The notes beneath the pieces are model-generated. The model made no database searches. It was not told the origin of the DNA and saw nothing but the letters and a program-made list of their open reading frames with translations. Positions 8,189 through 16,626 of a stretch of DNA of 64,000 nucleotides are shown here, one piece after another. The position numbers and the translations under genes are program-made. Each line of letters opens with the position of its first letter. Within the stretch, counting starts at the first letter, position 1. The DNA comes from Sphingomonas sp. IBVSS2. GTDB lineage: Bacteria > Pseudomonadota > Alphaproteobacteria > Sphingomonadales > Sphingomonadaceae. The stretch lies in NCBI RefSeq assembly GCF_002127225.1, contig NZ_NFUR01000001.1, positions 1,055,592-1,119,591 of the forward strand. Direction: 5' to 3'.

Positions 8189-8982
8189 CAGGCGAACAGC
8201 GGCATGGTGACTTCGGGAAGCGCGAGCCCGGCCATCATCTCGCGCAGTTCCTGTCGCGCGGCGACGTGCGCCAGGCCCATCTCGCCGAATTCGCGGCTGT
8301 CGAGCATGGTCAGCCCCTGGGGGAACAGCTCGCGATAGATCACGCGCTCAGAAAGCCCCGAGATCACGCGGAAGCCGACGCGCTTCGAAAGCTGGTCGAT
8401 CGCCTCCGACACGCGCTTCATGTTGCGCGCCTCGATGTGCTGCATGCGGTTGCGCAGCACCACCCAGTCGATCGTCTCGCCGTCGGCCTTGGCGCGGCGC
8501 TTGCGCGATTCCCAGATCAGCTCGGAATAGAAGCTGGGGCGGACGACCTTGAAGGTATCGGGGTCGACCTGGCCGATCAGGTCGAAATCGACGAAGCTGT
8601 CGTTCATCGGGGTGACCAGCGTGTCGGCATTGGTGACGGCGATGCGGGCGAACTTGTCGTCGCGGCCCGGCGTGTCGATCACCAGGAAGTCCGCGCCCGT
8701 GCCCAGCCGGTCGAGCGCCTCGGAGAAATAGGCCATGCTCTCGCCGTCATGCGTGTCGTAGACCGGCATCGGCAGCTCGCGGCCCATGCGCTTCATCGTC
8801 GCGCCGCGATTGTCGAGATAGCGGCCCATGGTGCGCTGCCGATGGTCGAGATCGAAGCAGGCGACGCGCGCGCCCTTCGACGCGAGCGCGATGGCGGTGT
8901 GGACCGCCGTGGTGGATTTTCCGGTGCCGCCCTTCTCGTTCGCGAATACGAGAACGTGCAGCCGCTTCGATCCTTCGCTCAA
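8188..8982 (-). CDS. mipZ: Division-plane positioning ATPase MipZ
   Basis: The product is 264 residues. It is a ParA/MinD-type ATPase with a deviant Walker A NEKGGTGKST (residues 15-24). DLDHRQRTMGRYLDNR follows, a signature of MipZ rather than ParA. VIDTPGRDD is the Walker B region. In Caulobacter, MipZ forms a gradient from the ParB/origin complexes and inhibits FtsZ, setting the division site at midcell. It is divergent from panC across 79 bp and is followed by the coupled J-domain gene. Confidence 0.93.
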   Translation of the reverse strand: MSEGSKRLHVLVFANEKGGTGKSTTAVHTAIALASKGARVACFDLDHRQRTMGRYLDNRGATMKRMGRELPMPVYDTHDGESMAYFSEALDRLGTGADFLVIDTPGRDDKFARIAVTNADTLVTPMNDSFVDFDLIGQVDPDTFKVVRPSFYSELIWESRKRRAKADGETIDWVVLRNRMQHIEARNMKRVSEAIDQLSKRVGFRVISGLSERVIYRELFPQGLTMLDSREFGEMGLAHVAARQELREMMAGLALPEVTMPLFA

Positions 8983-9061
8983 CGTCTCAACATCCTTTAT
9001 TGATCGATCGGCCCGCCCCCCATAGAAGGCCGCGCCTCCGTCTTATCGAAAGTGTTAACGC

Positions 9062-9904
9062 GTGCAAACAGTCCGTCAGCTCGAAGCCCTTCGCGAGGCG
9101 ATCGCCGCCTGGCGCCAGGCAGGCGAGCGCATCGCCCTCGTCCCCACCATGGGGGCGCTGCATGACGGGCACATGGCGCTGGTCGATGCCGCCAGGCGCG
9201 CCGCGAACCGCGTCGTCGTCTCGATCTTCGTGAACCCGAAGCAGTTCGGCCCGGGTGAGGATCTCGCCAAATATCCCCGCAAGGAAGCCGCGGATTCGCG
9301 CATGCTCTCGGGCGCGGGGGTGGACCTGCTGTGGATGCCGCCGGTGGAGCTGGTCTATCCCGAAGGCTTTGCGACCAACGTCTCGGTCTCGGGCGTGAGC
9401 GAAGTGCTCGAGGGCGCGCACCGGCCGGGCCATTTCGACGGCGTGGCGACGGTGGTCGCCAAGCTGTTCGGCCAGGCCCAGCCCGACATCGCGTTCTTCG
9501 GCGAGAAGGACTGGCAGCAGCTCGCCGTGATCCGCCGCATGACCATGGACCTCGACCTGCCGGTCGAGATCCAGTCGGTGCTGACCCAGCGCGACGATGA
9601 TGGCCTGGCCCTGTCGTCGCGCAATGCCTATCTGATGCCCGAGGAGCGCGCCAAGGCCGTGGCGCTGCCCCGCGCGCTCGGCGCGGCGGGCAAGGCGATC
9701 GTGGAGGGCGGCGACGTCGAGGCGGCGCTTGCCCAGGCGCGCGAGACGCTGGCCGCGGCAGGCTTCGAGATCGACTATGTCGCGCTCGCCGATGCCGCTA
9801 CGCTGGCGCCCGTGGCCGCCTATTCCACCGACCGGCCGCTGCGCCTGCTCGCCGCCGCCCGGATCGGGGCCACCCGGCTGATCGACAACATCGCGATACC
9901 CTGA
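9062..9904 (+). CDS. panC: Pantothenate synthetase
   Basis: The product is 280 residues from a GTG start. It joins pantoate and beta-alanine with ATP hydrolysis to AMP, the last step of pantothenate synthesis. VPTMGALHDGH (residues 27-37) carries the HIGH-like ATP motif. FVNPKQFGPGEDLAKYPR, FFGEKDWQQL and LSSRNAYL are the other family blocks. Length is normal. It stands alone, with no panB or panD nearby. The GTG lies directly after GTTAACGC, and the ribosome-binding site is poor. Confidence 0.95.
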   Translation: MQTVRQLEALREAIAAWRQAGERIALVPTMGALHDGHMALVDAARRAANRVVVSIFVNPKQFGPGEDLAKYPRKEAADSRMLSGAGVDLLWMPPVELVYPEGFATNVSVSGVSEVLEGAHRPGHFDGVATVVAKLFGQAQPDIAFFGEKDWQQLAVIRRMTMDLDLPVEIQSVLTQRDDDGLALSSRNAYLMPEERAKAVALPRALGAAGKAIVEGGDVEAALAQARETLAAAGFEIDYVALADAATLAPVAAYSTDRPLRLLAAARIGATRLIDNIAIP

Positions 9905-9912
9905 ACAATTAC

Positions 9913-9944
9913 GGTTAACGCCGTTAACCATTTGTTTTGGATTC
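9913..9944. promoter_or_regulatory. TTAAC dyad and GANTC site upstream of the Sel1 gene
   Basis: GGTTAAC-GCC-GTTAACC (9913-9929) is an inverted repeat in a short AT-rich gap. It includes TTAACCAT (9924-9931), a half-site like those bound by the alphaproteobacterial cell-cycle regulator CtrA. GATTC (9940-9944) is a CcrM methylation site. The two TTAA cores are five bases apart, not the seven of a classical CtrA box, so the assignment is tentative. Confidence 0.35.
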
Positions 9945-9992
9945 GAGTGCCAAACCCCATCCACCACGAAAGGGTGGAAAGGGGTAAGCGAC

Positions 9993-10289
9993 ATGGGCAG
10001 CAGCCTGAAGAGTGCGCGTTTCCTTATCGAGAGCCGGCTGCGCGATGCGGCCCGGGGCGATGCCAATGCGTGCTACGATCTGGGGATGGTCTATTCGAGC
10101 GGCGCGGACGGTATCGGCGTCGATCTGATCGAGGCGCATAAATGGTTCAACATCGCCGCGGTTACTGGCGACGCTCGCGCGCAGGAATGCCGTGCCGAGA
10201 TCGCCGAGGACATGACCGCGCGCGAGATCATCGAAGCACAGAAGGCCGCACGGGCCTGGCTCCGCGGTTTCGAGGTGCGGGCGGCCTGA
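9993..10289 (+). CDS. Short Sel1-repeat protein
   Basis: The product is 98 residues. Residues 18-60 (GDANACYDLGMVYSSG then DLIEAHKWFNIAAVTGD) make one Sel1/TPR-like helical hairpin, followed by a helical tail. There is no signal peptide, so it is probably cytosolic. Single-repeat proteins of this size are common in sphingomonads, and their function is not known to me. The TTAAC dyad and GANTC site upstream may tie it to the cell cycle, which is inference. The start has AAGGGG upstream. Confidence 0.78.
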   Translation: MGSSLKSARFLIESRLRDAARGDANACYDLGMVYSSGADGIGVDLIEAHKWFNIAAVTGDARAQECRAEIAEDMTAREIIEAQKAARAWLRGFEVRAA

Positions 10290-10304
10290 TCCGCCGGCCT
10301 CGCC

Positions 10305-10745
10305 TCAATCGAGGCTGAGTTCCATATCGACCCGGTGCATTCCGGGGCCCCAGCCATCGGCGATCCGGCCGCGCGACCGCGCGCCGTGCCGCGCGAAGAA
10401 GGGCTCCGACAGATGACTGGCCGCGATGTCGATCATATGGGCGCCGCCTGCCCTGGCCGCCGCCATCGTCGCGGCGATCATCGCCCCGCCGGCTCCCGAT
10501 CCCTGCGCCGCGGGATCGACCATGATCCAGTTCAGCCGCGCCCGTGCGCCGTGCAGCGCGACTCCGAATGCCGCGACCACCCGGCCATCGCGCTCGCACA
10601 ACCGGTACTCGCCGGCATGCGCGCGCAGATAGCCGATGAACTCGGCGCGTTCGTTCGGGGCGAAGAAGCGCGGGCAATTGGCATCGAACAACGCCAGGCA
10701 GGCGGACAGGTCCGCCTCCCCGAACGCGCGGATGCCCGGCTTCAT
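10305..10745 (-). CDS. GNAT-family N-acetyltransferase
   Basis: The product is 146 residues. The GNAT fold is recognised from LNWIMVDPAAQGSGAGGAMI (the acetyl-CoA loop, residues about 69-91, with Q-G-S-G-A-G) and the C-terminal HLSEPFFARHGARS, typical of the last strand and helix. The substrate is unknown. It overlaps the topA stop by 4 bp (ATGA), so it is translated as the second gene of a topA transcript. Confidence 0.85.
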   Translation of the reverse strand: MKPGIRAFGEADLSACLALFDANCPRFFAPNERAEFIGYLRAHAGEYRLCERDGRVVAAFGVALHGARARLNWIMVDPAAQGSGAGGAMIAATMAAARAGGAHMIDIAASHLSEPFFARHGARSRGRIADGWGPGMHRVDMELSLD

Positions 10746-13282
10746 CCCGTCTTCGCCGCGGCCTTTTTGGGCGCCGCCTTCTTGGCGGGCGCCTTCTTGG
10801 CCGGGGCCTTCTTCTTGCCCTTGCCCTTGGCCGGGCCCGCCGCCGCGCGCGCGTCGATCAGCTGGGCGGCTTCCTCGAGCGTCAGCTGGTCCTTGTCGAT
10901 CGACTTGGGCAGCGTGGCATTGGTCTCGCCATCGGTGACATAGGCGCCGTAGCGGCCGTCCATCAGCTTGATCTCGGCCTCGGTCCGCGGATGCTTGCCG
11001 AGCAGCTTGAGGGGCTCGCGCGCGGCGCCCCGGGCCGGACGGCCCGAATTCGCCGCCGCTTCGGCCAGCTTGACCACCGCGGCGTTCATGCCGGTCTCGA
11101 ACACTTCCATGGTCGAGCCGAGCCGCGCGTACTTGCCGTCATGGGCCAGATACGGCCCATAGCGGCCGATCGAGGCAGTGATCGGATTGCCGGTCTCCGG
11201 ATGGTCGCCGATGACGCGCGGCAGCTTGAGCAGCTTGAGTGCCAGCTCGAGATCCAGCTCGACGTCCTTGGGGATCGAGGCGCGCGCCGCTTCCTTGCCC
11301 TCGCCGAGCTGGATGTACGGCCCGAACCGGCCCGACTTGCGCTCGACGTTGAGGCCCGTTTCCGGATCCTGGCCGAGCACTTCCGGCCCGCTGTCCTCGC
11401 CCGCTTCCCCGCCCGGCTGGGCGAAGCGGCGGGTATATTTGCATTCGGGATAGTTGGAGCAGGCGATGAACGCGCCGAACTTGCCGCCGCGCAGCGCCAG
11501 CCTGCCGTTGCCGCAATTGGGGCACAGCCGCGGATCGCTGCCGTCCGCCTTTTCCGGGAACAGATAGGGCGCCAGGAACTCGTCCAGGGCGGCCGTGATG
11601 TCCGACGGCTTCTGCTCCATCACGTCTGCCGTGCGCGGCTTGAAGTCCTTCCAGAAGGCCTCGAGCACTGCCTGCCACTGGGCGCGGCCGCCCGATACGT
11701 CGTCCAGCTCCTCCTCCAGCTCGGCGGTGAAGTCGTAGTTGACGTATTTCTGGAAGAAGCGCTCGAGGAACGCCGTCAGCAGCCGGCCGCTTTCCTCGGC
11801 GAAGAAGCGGTTCTTCTCGACGCGGACATAGGCGCGGTCCTTCAGGACCTGGATGATCGAGGCATAGGTCGACGGGCGGCCGATCCCCAGCTCTTCCAGC
11901 CGCTTGACCAGCGAGGCTTCGGAGAAGCGGGGCGGCGGCTGGGTGAAATGCTGCTCGGCATGGACTGCCTTCTTCGCCGGAGTCGCGCCTTCGCTCATCC
12001 GCGGCAGGCGGCGCGAATCCTCATCGCCTTCGTCGTCGCGGCCTTCCTCGTAGAGCGCGAGATAGCCGGGGAAGAGCACCACCTGGCCGGTGGCGCGCAG
12101 CCCGTGCTGGCTGGTGCCGTCCTCCAGGTCGATCGTGGTGCGCTCCATCCGGGCCGAGGCCATCTGGCTGGCCAGCGCGCGCTTCCAGATCAGGTCGTAC
12201 AGCTTGCCGTGATCGCCCGAGCCGGCGCGATCCTTGGAGAAGTCGGTCGGGCGGATCGCCTCGTGCGCTTCCTGGGCGTTCTTCGCCTTGGTGGTGTAGA
12301 CGCGCGGCTTGTCGGGCACGTACGACCCGTCATAGCGCGTCGCGACGGCCTTGCGGGCCTCCTGGATCGCGCCAGGGTCCATCTGCACGCCGTCGGTACG
12401 CATGTAGGTGATCGCACCATCTTCGTACAAACCTTGCGCGATCCGCATGGTGTGGCTGGCCGAGAAGCCCAGCTTGCGCGCGGCTTCCTGCTGCAGCGTC
12501 GAGGTGGTGAAGGGCGGCGGCGGGTTGCGCATCGCCGGCTTGGTCTCGACCGAGACCACGGTGAAGCGGCCTTCCTCGACCGCCTTCTTCGCGGCCTCGG
12601 CGGTCTTGCCGTCGCCGATCGAAAGCCGGTCGAGCTTGTCACCCTTGTACTTGACCAGCCGCGCCTGGAACGGCGTGCCGTCCTGCTCCATGTCGGCGGT
12701 GACCGACCAATATTCCTGTGGGCGGAAGCCTTCGATCTCGCGCTCGCGTTCGACGATCAGGCGCAGCGCCACCGACTGGACGCGGCCTGCCGACTTGGCG
12801 CCGGGCAGCTTGCGCCACAGCACCGGCGACAAGGTGAAGCCCACCAGATAGTCCAGCGCGCGGCGGGCCCGGTATGCGTCGATCAGGTCGGTATCCAGCT
12901 CGCGCGGCTGCGCCATCGCGGTCAGGATCGCCGGCTTGGTGATCGCGTTGAAGGTGACGCGCTCCACTTCCCTGGGCAGCGCCTTCTTGTTCCGGAGCAC
13001 TTCCTGCACGTGCCAGCTGATCGCCTCGCCCTCGCGATCGGGGTCGGTCGCGAGGATAAGCCGGTCGGCCTTCTTCGCTTCGTCGGCGATGGCCTTCAGC
13101 TGCTTCGACTTGTCGGCATAGGTCTCCCATTCCATCGCGAACCCTTCGTCCGGGTCGACGGAGCCGTCGCGCGCCGGCAAGTCGCGGACATGGCCGTAGG
13201 AGGCGAGGACGCGGTAGTCCTTGCCGAGATATTTCTCGATGGTCTTCGCCTTGGCCGGCGATTCTACGATGACGAGCTGCAT
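10742..13282 (-). CDS. topA: DNA topoisomerase I
   Basis: The product is 846 residues. It relaxes negative supercoils by transient single-strand breakage. The Toprim domain (residues 1-115) has ATDPDREGEAISWH (78-91). The catalytic tyrosine is Tyr293 in AITYMRTDG. One four-cysteine zinc ribbon (CPNCGNG, CSNYPEC) follows. Three glycine/tyrosine-rich C-terminal repeats come next (GRFGPYIQLG, GRYGPYLAHD, GRYGAYVTDG), then a Lys/Ala/Pro tail of about 30 residues likely to bind nucleic acid. This is the usual alphaproteobacterial layout. The GNAT gene is coupled to its 3' end. Confidence 0.96.
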   Translation of the reverse strand: MQLVIVESPAKAKTIEKYLGKDYRVLASYGHVRDLPARDGSVDPDEGFAMEWETYADKSKQLKAIADEAKKADRLILATDPDREGEAISWHVQEVLRNKKALPREVERVTFNAITKPAILTAMAQPRELDTDLIDAYRARRALDYLVGFTLSPVLWRKLPGAKSAGRVQSVALRLIVEREREIEGFRPQEYWSVTADMEQDGTPFQARLVKYKGDKLDRLSIGDGKTAEAAKKAVEEGRFTVVSVETKPAMRNPPPPFTTSTLQQEAARKLGFSASHTMRIAQGLYEDGAITYMRTDGVQMDPGAIQEARKAVATRYDGSYVPDKPRVYTTKAKNAQEAHEAIRPTDFSKDRAGSGDHGKLYDLIWKRALASQMASARMERTTIDLEDGTSQHGLRATGQVVLFPGYLALYEEGRDDEGDEDSRRLPRMSEGATPAKKAVHAEQHFTQPPPRFSEASLVKRLEELGIGRPSTYASIIQVLKDRAYVRVEKNRFFAEESGRLLTAFLERFFQKYVNYDFTAELEEELDDVSGGRAQWQAVLEAFWKDFKPRTADVMEQKPSDITAALDEFLAPYLFPEKADGSDPRLCPNCGNGRLALRGGKFGAFIACSNYPECKYTRRFAQPGGEAGEDSGPEVLGQDPETGLNVERKSGRFGPYIQLGEGKEAARASIPKDVELDLELALKLLKLPRVIGDHPETGNPITASIGRYGPYLAHDGKYARLGSTMEVFETGMNAAVVKLAEAAANSGRPARGAAREPLKLLGKHPRTEAEIKLMDGRYGAYVTDGETNATLPKSIDKDQLTLEEAAQLIDARAAAGPAKGKGKKKAPAKKAPAKKAAPKKAAAKTG

Positions 13283-13412
13283 GGGGGGTAGGCGTTCCTC
13301 ACGTGTACGCGTGTAAGGTGGGGAGGGGAGACGGGAGCCGTCAACCCGGTTGATCTGGAACCTGAAGCGGTTTTGCGGGTATCACTCGTCGAGGCCGAGG
13401 GGGAGCAGGATA

Positions 13413-14945
13413 TTGCCCGAAGAGACAGTGCCGCCGCAGTCGCGCCGCTCGCATCGGCGCCTGTGGATCTTCGGAACTATCCTGGCCCTGCTCGCGGCGG
13501 CCGGCGGCGCCGGCTTCCTCTGGCTCCGCGCCGCGCTCGACGTGAAGGCCGAGGCGCCGCCGCGCGCCAGCGACGCGATCGAAGTGCCGAGGCAGGTTTC
13601 CGCGATCGACGTGCCGCTCGACGTGAACGTCTCCGTCCTCAGCCGCGCGCTCGAACGGGCGGTGCCGCGCACGCTCTGGTCGATCGACCAGCAGATCGAC
13701 AATTGCGTGCCGGCGCAGCGGGTGAAGCTGTTCAGCAAGAAGCTCAAGGTCACGCCCGATCTCGGCTGCACCGTGGTCGGCACGGTCACCCGCTCGGCGA
13801 TCCGGCTGCGCGGCGCGGGCGACGAGATCATCGCCGACGTGCCGATCCGCGCCAATATCGCCGCGCGCCATGTCGGCGGCTTCCTCAAGGGCAAGACCGC
13901 GACCGGATCGGCGATGGTCCATGCCCGGGTCCGCCTGTCGATGACCGCCAACTGGCAGCCCCAGGCGACCGTCCGCCTGGCCTATGCCTGGACGGCGCCG
14001 CCCGGGATCGATTTTCTCGGCCGCCGCATCACCTTCACCGACAAGGCCGACGAGAAGCTCCGCCCGGTGGTGCGCGATGTGGAGCGCACGCTGCCGCGCG
14101 AGATCGCCAAGCTCAACGTCCGCGCCCGCGTCGCCGATGCCTGGCGGCAGAGCTTCACCGCGTTGCAGCTCAATGCCGAGAACCCGCCGGTCTGGATGCG
14201 GATCACGCCGCAGAAGCTCAACTATGGCGGCTATGGCCTGGCTGGGAACCGCCTGCGCCTGCGCCTCGGCCTGTCCGCGCTCACCGAGACGTTCGTCGGC
14301 CCGCGGCCCGAGGATCCCGCGCCCACGCCGCTGCCGCCGCTCGGTCGCGATGCGCATGGCGCGAAGCTTGCCTTCTTCATCCCGGTGATCGCCGACTATG
14401 CCCAGCTGGAGCCGGTGTTGCAGAAAGCGCTTGCCAAGCGCTCGACGCGGCCGTTCGAACTGCCGGGCATCGGCCCGGTGGTCGCGCGGTTCGACAAGGT
14501 GACCGGCTATGGCACCACGGGCGGCCGCATCGCGGTGGGCCTGGCGATCGCCGCCCGCCGGCAGAACAGCGCGACCGAGACGCATGGCCTGGTCTGGCTC
14601 ACGGCAATTCCGGTCAACCAGCCCGGCTCGCAGAAGGTCGCCTTCAAGGACCTTTCGGTCTCGGGCCAGACCGACGGGATCGGTGGCGACCTGCTGGTCA
14701 AGCTGGTGCAGAGCCCGGCCATCGCCGAGACGCTCGCCGAATCGCTGACGCAGAATTTCACGCATGATTTCGACAAGCTGCTCGGCAAGGTCCGCCGCGC
14801 CATCGTCCAGAAGCGCGCCGGGGACTTCGTGATCCGCGCCGACATCGCCGACGTGCGTACCGGCGAGCTCAAGGCCGCCGGGCAGGGGGTCTATCTGCCC
14901 GTCTGGGCCTCGGGCACCGCGCGGGTGGAGTATGTCGGGCGGTAG
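13413..14945 (+). CDS. DUF4403-family protein with N-terminal anchor
   Basis: The product is 510 residues if translation starts at the TTG at 13413, which has GGAG seven bases upstream. A TTG at 13350 and a GTG at 13428 are also in frame. A basic N-terminus is followed by a membrane helix (LWIFGTILALLAAAGGAGFLWL), then a large domain with alternating beta-strand character and no catalytic motif. DUF4403 proteins are lipid-transfer-like, but no activity has been established to my knowledge. It is probably periplasmic and tethered. It stands alone, divergent from topA. Confidence 0.8.
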   Translation: MPEETVPPQSRRSHRRLWIFGTILALLAAAGGAGFLWLRAALDVKAEAPPRASDAIEVPRQVSAIDVPLDVNVSVLSRALERAVPRTLWSIDQQIDNCVPAQRVKLFSKKLKVTPDLGCTVVGTVTRSAIRLRGAGDEIIADVPIRANIAARHVGGFLKGKTATGSAMVHARVRLSMTANWQPQATVRLAYAWTAPPGIDFLGRRITFTDKADEKLRPVVRDVERTLPREIAKLNVRARVADAWRQSFTALQLNAENPPVWMRITPQKLNYGGYGLAGNRLRLRLGLSALTETFVGPRPEDPAPTPLPPLGRDAHGAKLAFFIPVIADYAQLEPVLQKALAKRSTRPFELPGIGPVVARFDKVTGYGTTGGRIAVGLAIAARRQNSATETHGLVWLTAIPVNQPGSQKVAFKDLSVSGQTDGIGGDLLVKLVQSPAIAETLAESLTQNFTHDFDKLLGKVRRAIVQKRAGDFVIRADIADVRTGELKAAGQGVYLPVWASGTARVEYVGR

Positions 14946-14990
14946 CGGGGGAGGTTCCCAGCTCCCCGCCCGTCCAGGGAGGGGAGTGTC

Positions 14991-15884
14991 TTACGCCGGC
15001 ATCTTCGCCCGCACCGCATCGATATCCGCCGCCGAATGCCGCTCCGGCACGCGCTGGTCCTCCGGCCCGGTGCCGCGATTGACCAGCCGGCCGCGCTGGA
15101 CGGCCTCGCGCGCACCGACTTCCGCGACCCAGCGGTTGAAGTGCGCATATTCGGCGGTGTTCAGGAATTCGGCCGCGCCGGGATAGGCATCCCCGCGCGC
15201 GACGCCGCCATACCAGGGCCAGATCGCCATGTCGGCGATGGTATAGTCGTCGCCCACCATGTAGCGATTGTCCGCCAGATGCGTGTCGAGCACATGGAGC
15301 TGGCGCTTCACTTCCATCGCATAGCGGTTGATCGCATATTCGACCTTGTAGGGCGCATAGACGAAGAAATGGCCGAAGCCGCCGCCCAGGAACGGCGCCG
15401 AACCCATCTGCCACATCAGCCAGCTCATCGTCGCCGCGCGCCTTGCCGGATCGCTGGGCAGGAAGGCGCCGAACTTCTCGGCCAGATAGACCAGGATCGC
15501 GCCGCTCTCGAACACGCGGATGGCGGGATCGACCGAATGGTCGACCATCGCCGGGATCTTCGAGTTGGGGTTGATTTCGACGAAGCCGCTGCCGAACTGG
15601 TCGCCCTCGCCGATGTTGATCTTCCACGCATCATATTCCGCGCCCGCATGGCCGGCGGCGAGCAGCTCCTCGAGCATGATCGTAACCTTCTGCCCATTGG
15701 GCGTGCCGAGCGAATAGAGCTGGATCGGGTGCGCGCCGACTGGCAGCGGCTTTTCGTGCGTCGCGCCCGAGACCGGCCGGTTGATGTTCGCGAACTGGCC
15801 GCCGCTGGGCTGCTCCCAGGTCCACACCCTGGGCGGGACATAGCCGGCGGGCTGGTTGTTCGCGGGGTCTTGGGCGTCGGCCAT
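14991..15884 (-). CDS. yghU: Glutathione S-transferase, YghU-type
   Basis: The product is 297 residues. The long N-terminal arm (VPPRVWTWEQPSGGQFANINRP) is characteristic of the YghU/Nu-class subgroup, which works as a disulfide-bond reductase with bound glutathione. A thioredoxin-like domain follows (LYSLGTPNGQKVTIMLEE), then NPNSKIPAMVD and FESGAILVYLAEKFG, the glutathione-binding strand. The helical C-terminal domain contains YTIADMAIWPWY. Cytosolic. The ORF ends 45 bp from the DUF4403 stop, with a degenerate G-rich palindrome (about 14961-14987) in the gap. Confidence 0.9.
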   Translation of the reverse strand: MADAQDPANNQPAGYVPPRVWTWEQPSGGQFANINRPVSGATHEKPLPVGAHPIQLYSLGTPNGQKVTIMLEELLAAGHAGAEYDAWKINIGEGDQFGSGFVEINPNSKIPAMVDHSVDPAIRVFESGAILVYLAEKFGAFLPSDPARRAATMSWLMWQMGSAPFLGGGFGHFFVYAPYKVEYAINRYAMEVKRQLHVLDTHLADNRYMVGDDYTIADMAIWPWYGGVARGDAYPGAAEFLNTAEYAHFNRWVAEVGAREAVQRGRLVNRGTGPEDQRVPERHSAADIDAVRAKMPA

Positions 15885-15952
15885 GTCGGGGTTCCTTGTG
15901 GGGAGGATTGCCCCGGCGATGTAGGAACCGCGGCGGGACTTGCCAGCCCCGG

Positions 15953-16615
15953 TCAGGCGAAGATCTGCTCGAGTTGCGGCGCCGCTTCCCGGGCCGAGAA
16001 GGAATAGATCGCCATCGCCAGGAACCAGGTGAGCACCGTCGAGGCATAGGCAAGCAGATTGCTGGCGAGCGCCGGCACCAGCGGGGCGGGGCCATACTCC
16101 GGCATGAGGAAGAGATCGAGCACCGCCGATACGACCAGGCCGGTGCCGACCACCAGAAATGCGAGGCAGATCGGCACGGCCCTGCCGCGCGTACGGGTCC
16201 AGCTGGCGCCCAGTGCCGCTCCCATTCCCTTGCCCTCCGCGATCACGATCGGCACGGCGATCGACCAGCGCGCGAGCAGGTAGAGCCCGGGCAGCACGAG
16301 GAGGAAGATGCCGAGCAGAATGGCGAGGCCCGAGACGATGCTCAGCAGCGCATAGCTGCCGGCGCGGCCGGGCACGTCGTCGGCTTGCATCAATCCCGCG
16401 CGGCGCGCCACCCGGCCGCTCACGATGAACTGGCCGAAGATGCTGACGATCCCGCCGACAAAGGCGAAGCGGGCGTCGCCGCCGCCGCCGGGCAGCACGG
16501 CCAGTGCCGTGGTAGGGAGCGCCAGCGCCAGCCAGAAGATCAGCGTGGCGCGGGGCGCGAGCCGGACCATCTCGCCGGTCCGCCGCAGGATCATGCCCGT
16601 GTCGTATTCTTCCAT
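15953..16615 (-). CDS. Polytopic membrane protein of unknown function
   Basis: The product is 220 residues, starting at MEEYDTGMILRRTGE behind a G-run. About five to six hydrophobic segments are present, for example LIFWLALALPTTALAVL, IVSIFGQFIVSG, ALLSIVSGLAILLGIFLLVLPGLYLL and the C-terminal LLAYASTVLTWFLAMAIYSF. The middle (WSIAVPIVIAEGKGMGAALGASW) resembles glycerophosphodiesterase-membrane-domain or DUF975-like proteins, which is only a family impression. It starts 11 bp after the dprA stop and is likely in the same transcript. Confidence 0.7.
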   Translation of the reverse strand: MEEYDTGMILRRTGEMVRLAPRATLIFWLALALPTTALAVLPGGGGDARFAFVGGIVSIFGQFIVSGRVARRAGLMQADDVPGRAGSYALLSIVSGLAILLGIFLLVLPGLYLLARWSIAVPIVIAEGKGMGAALGASWTRTRGRAVPICLAFLVVGTGLVVSAVLDLFLMPEYGPAPLVPALASNLLAYASTVLTWFLAMAIYSFSAREAAPQLEQIFA

Positions 16616-16626
16616 TCCGCCCCCCT

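Noticed and set aside
10991-13291. A 766-residue open frame antisense to topA
   Set aside because: No domain or start signal; topA on the minus strand has every catalytic motif. It is a codon-bias shadow.
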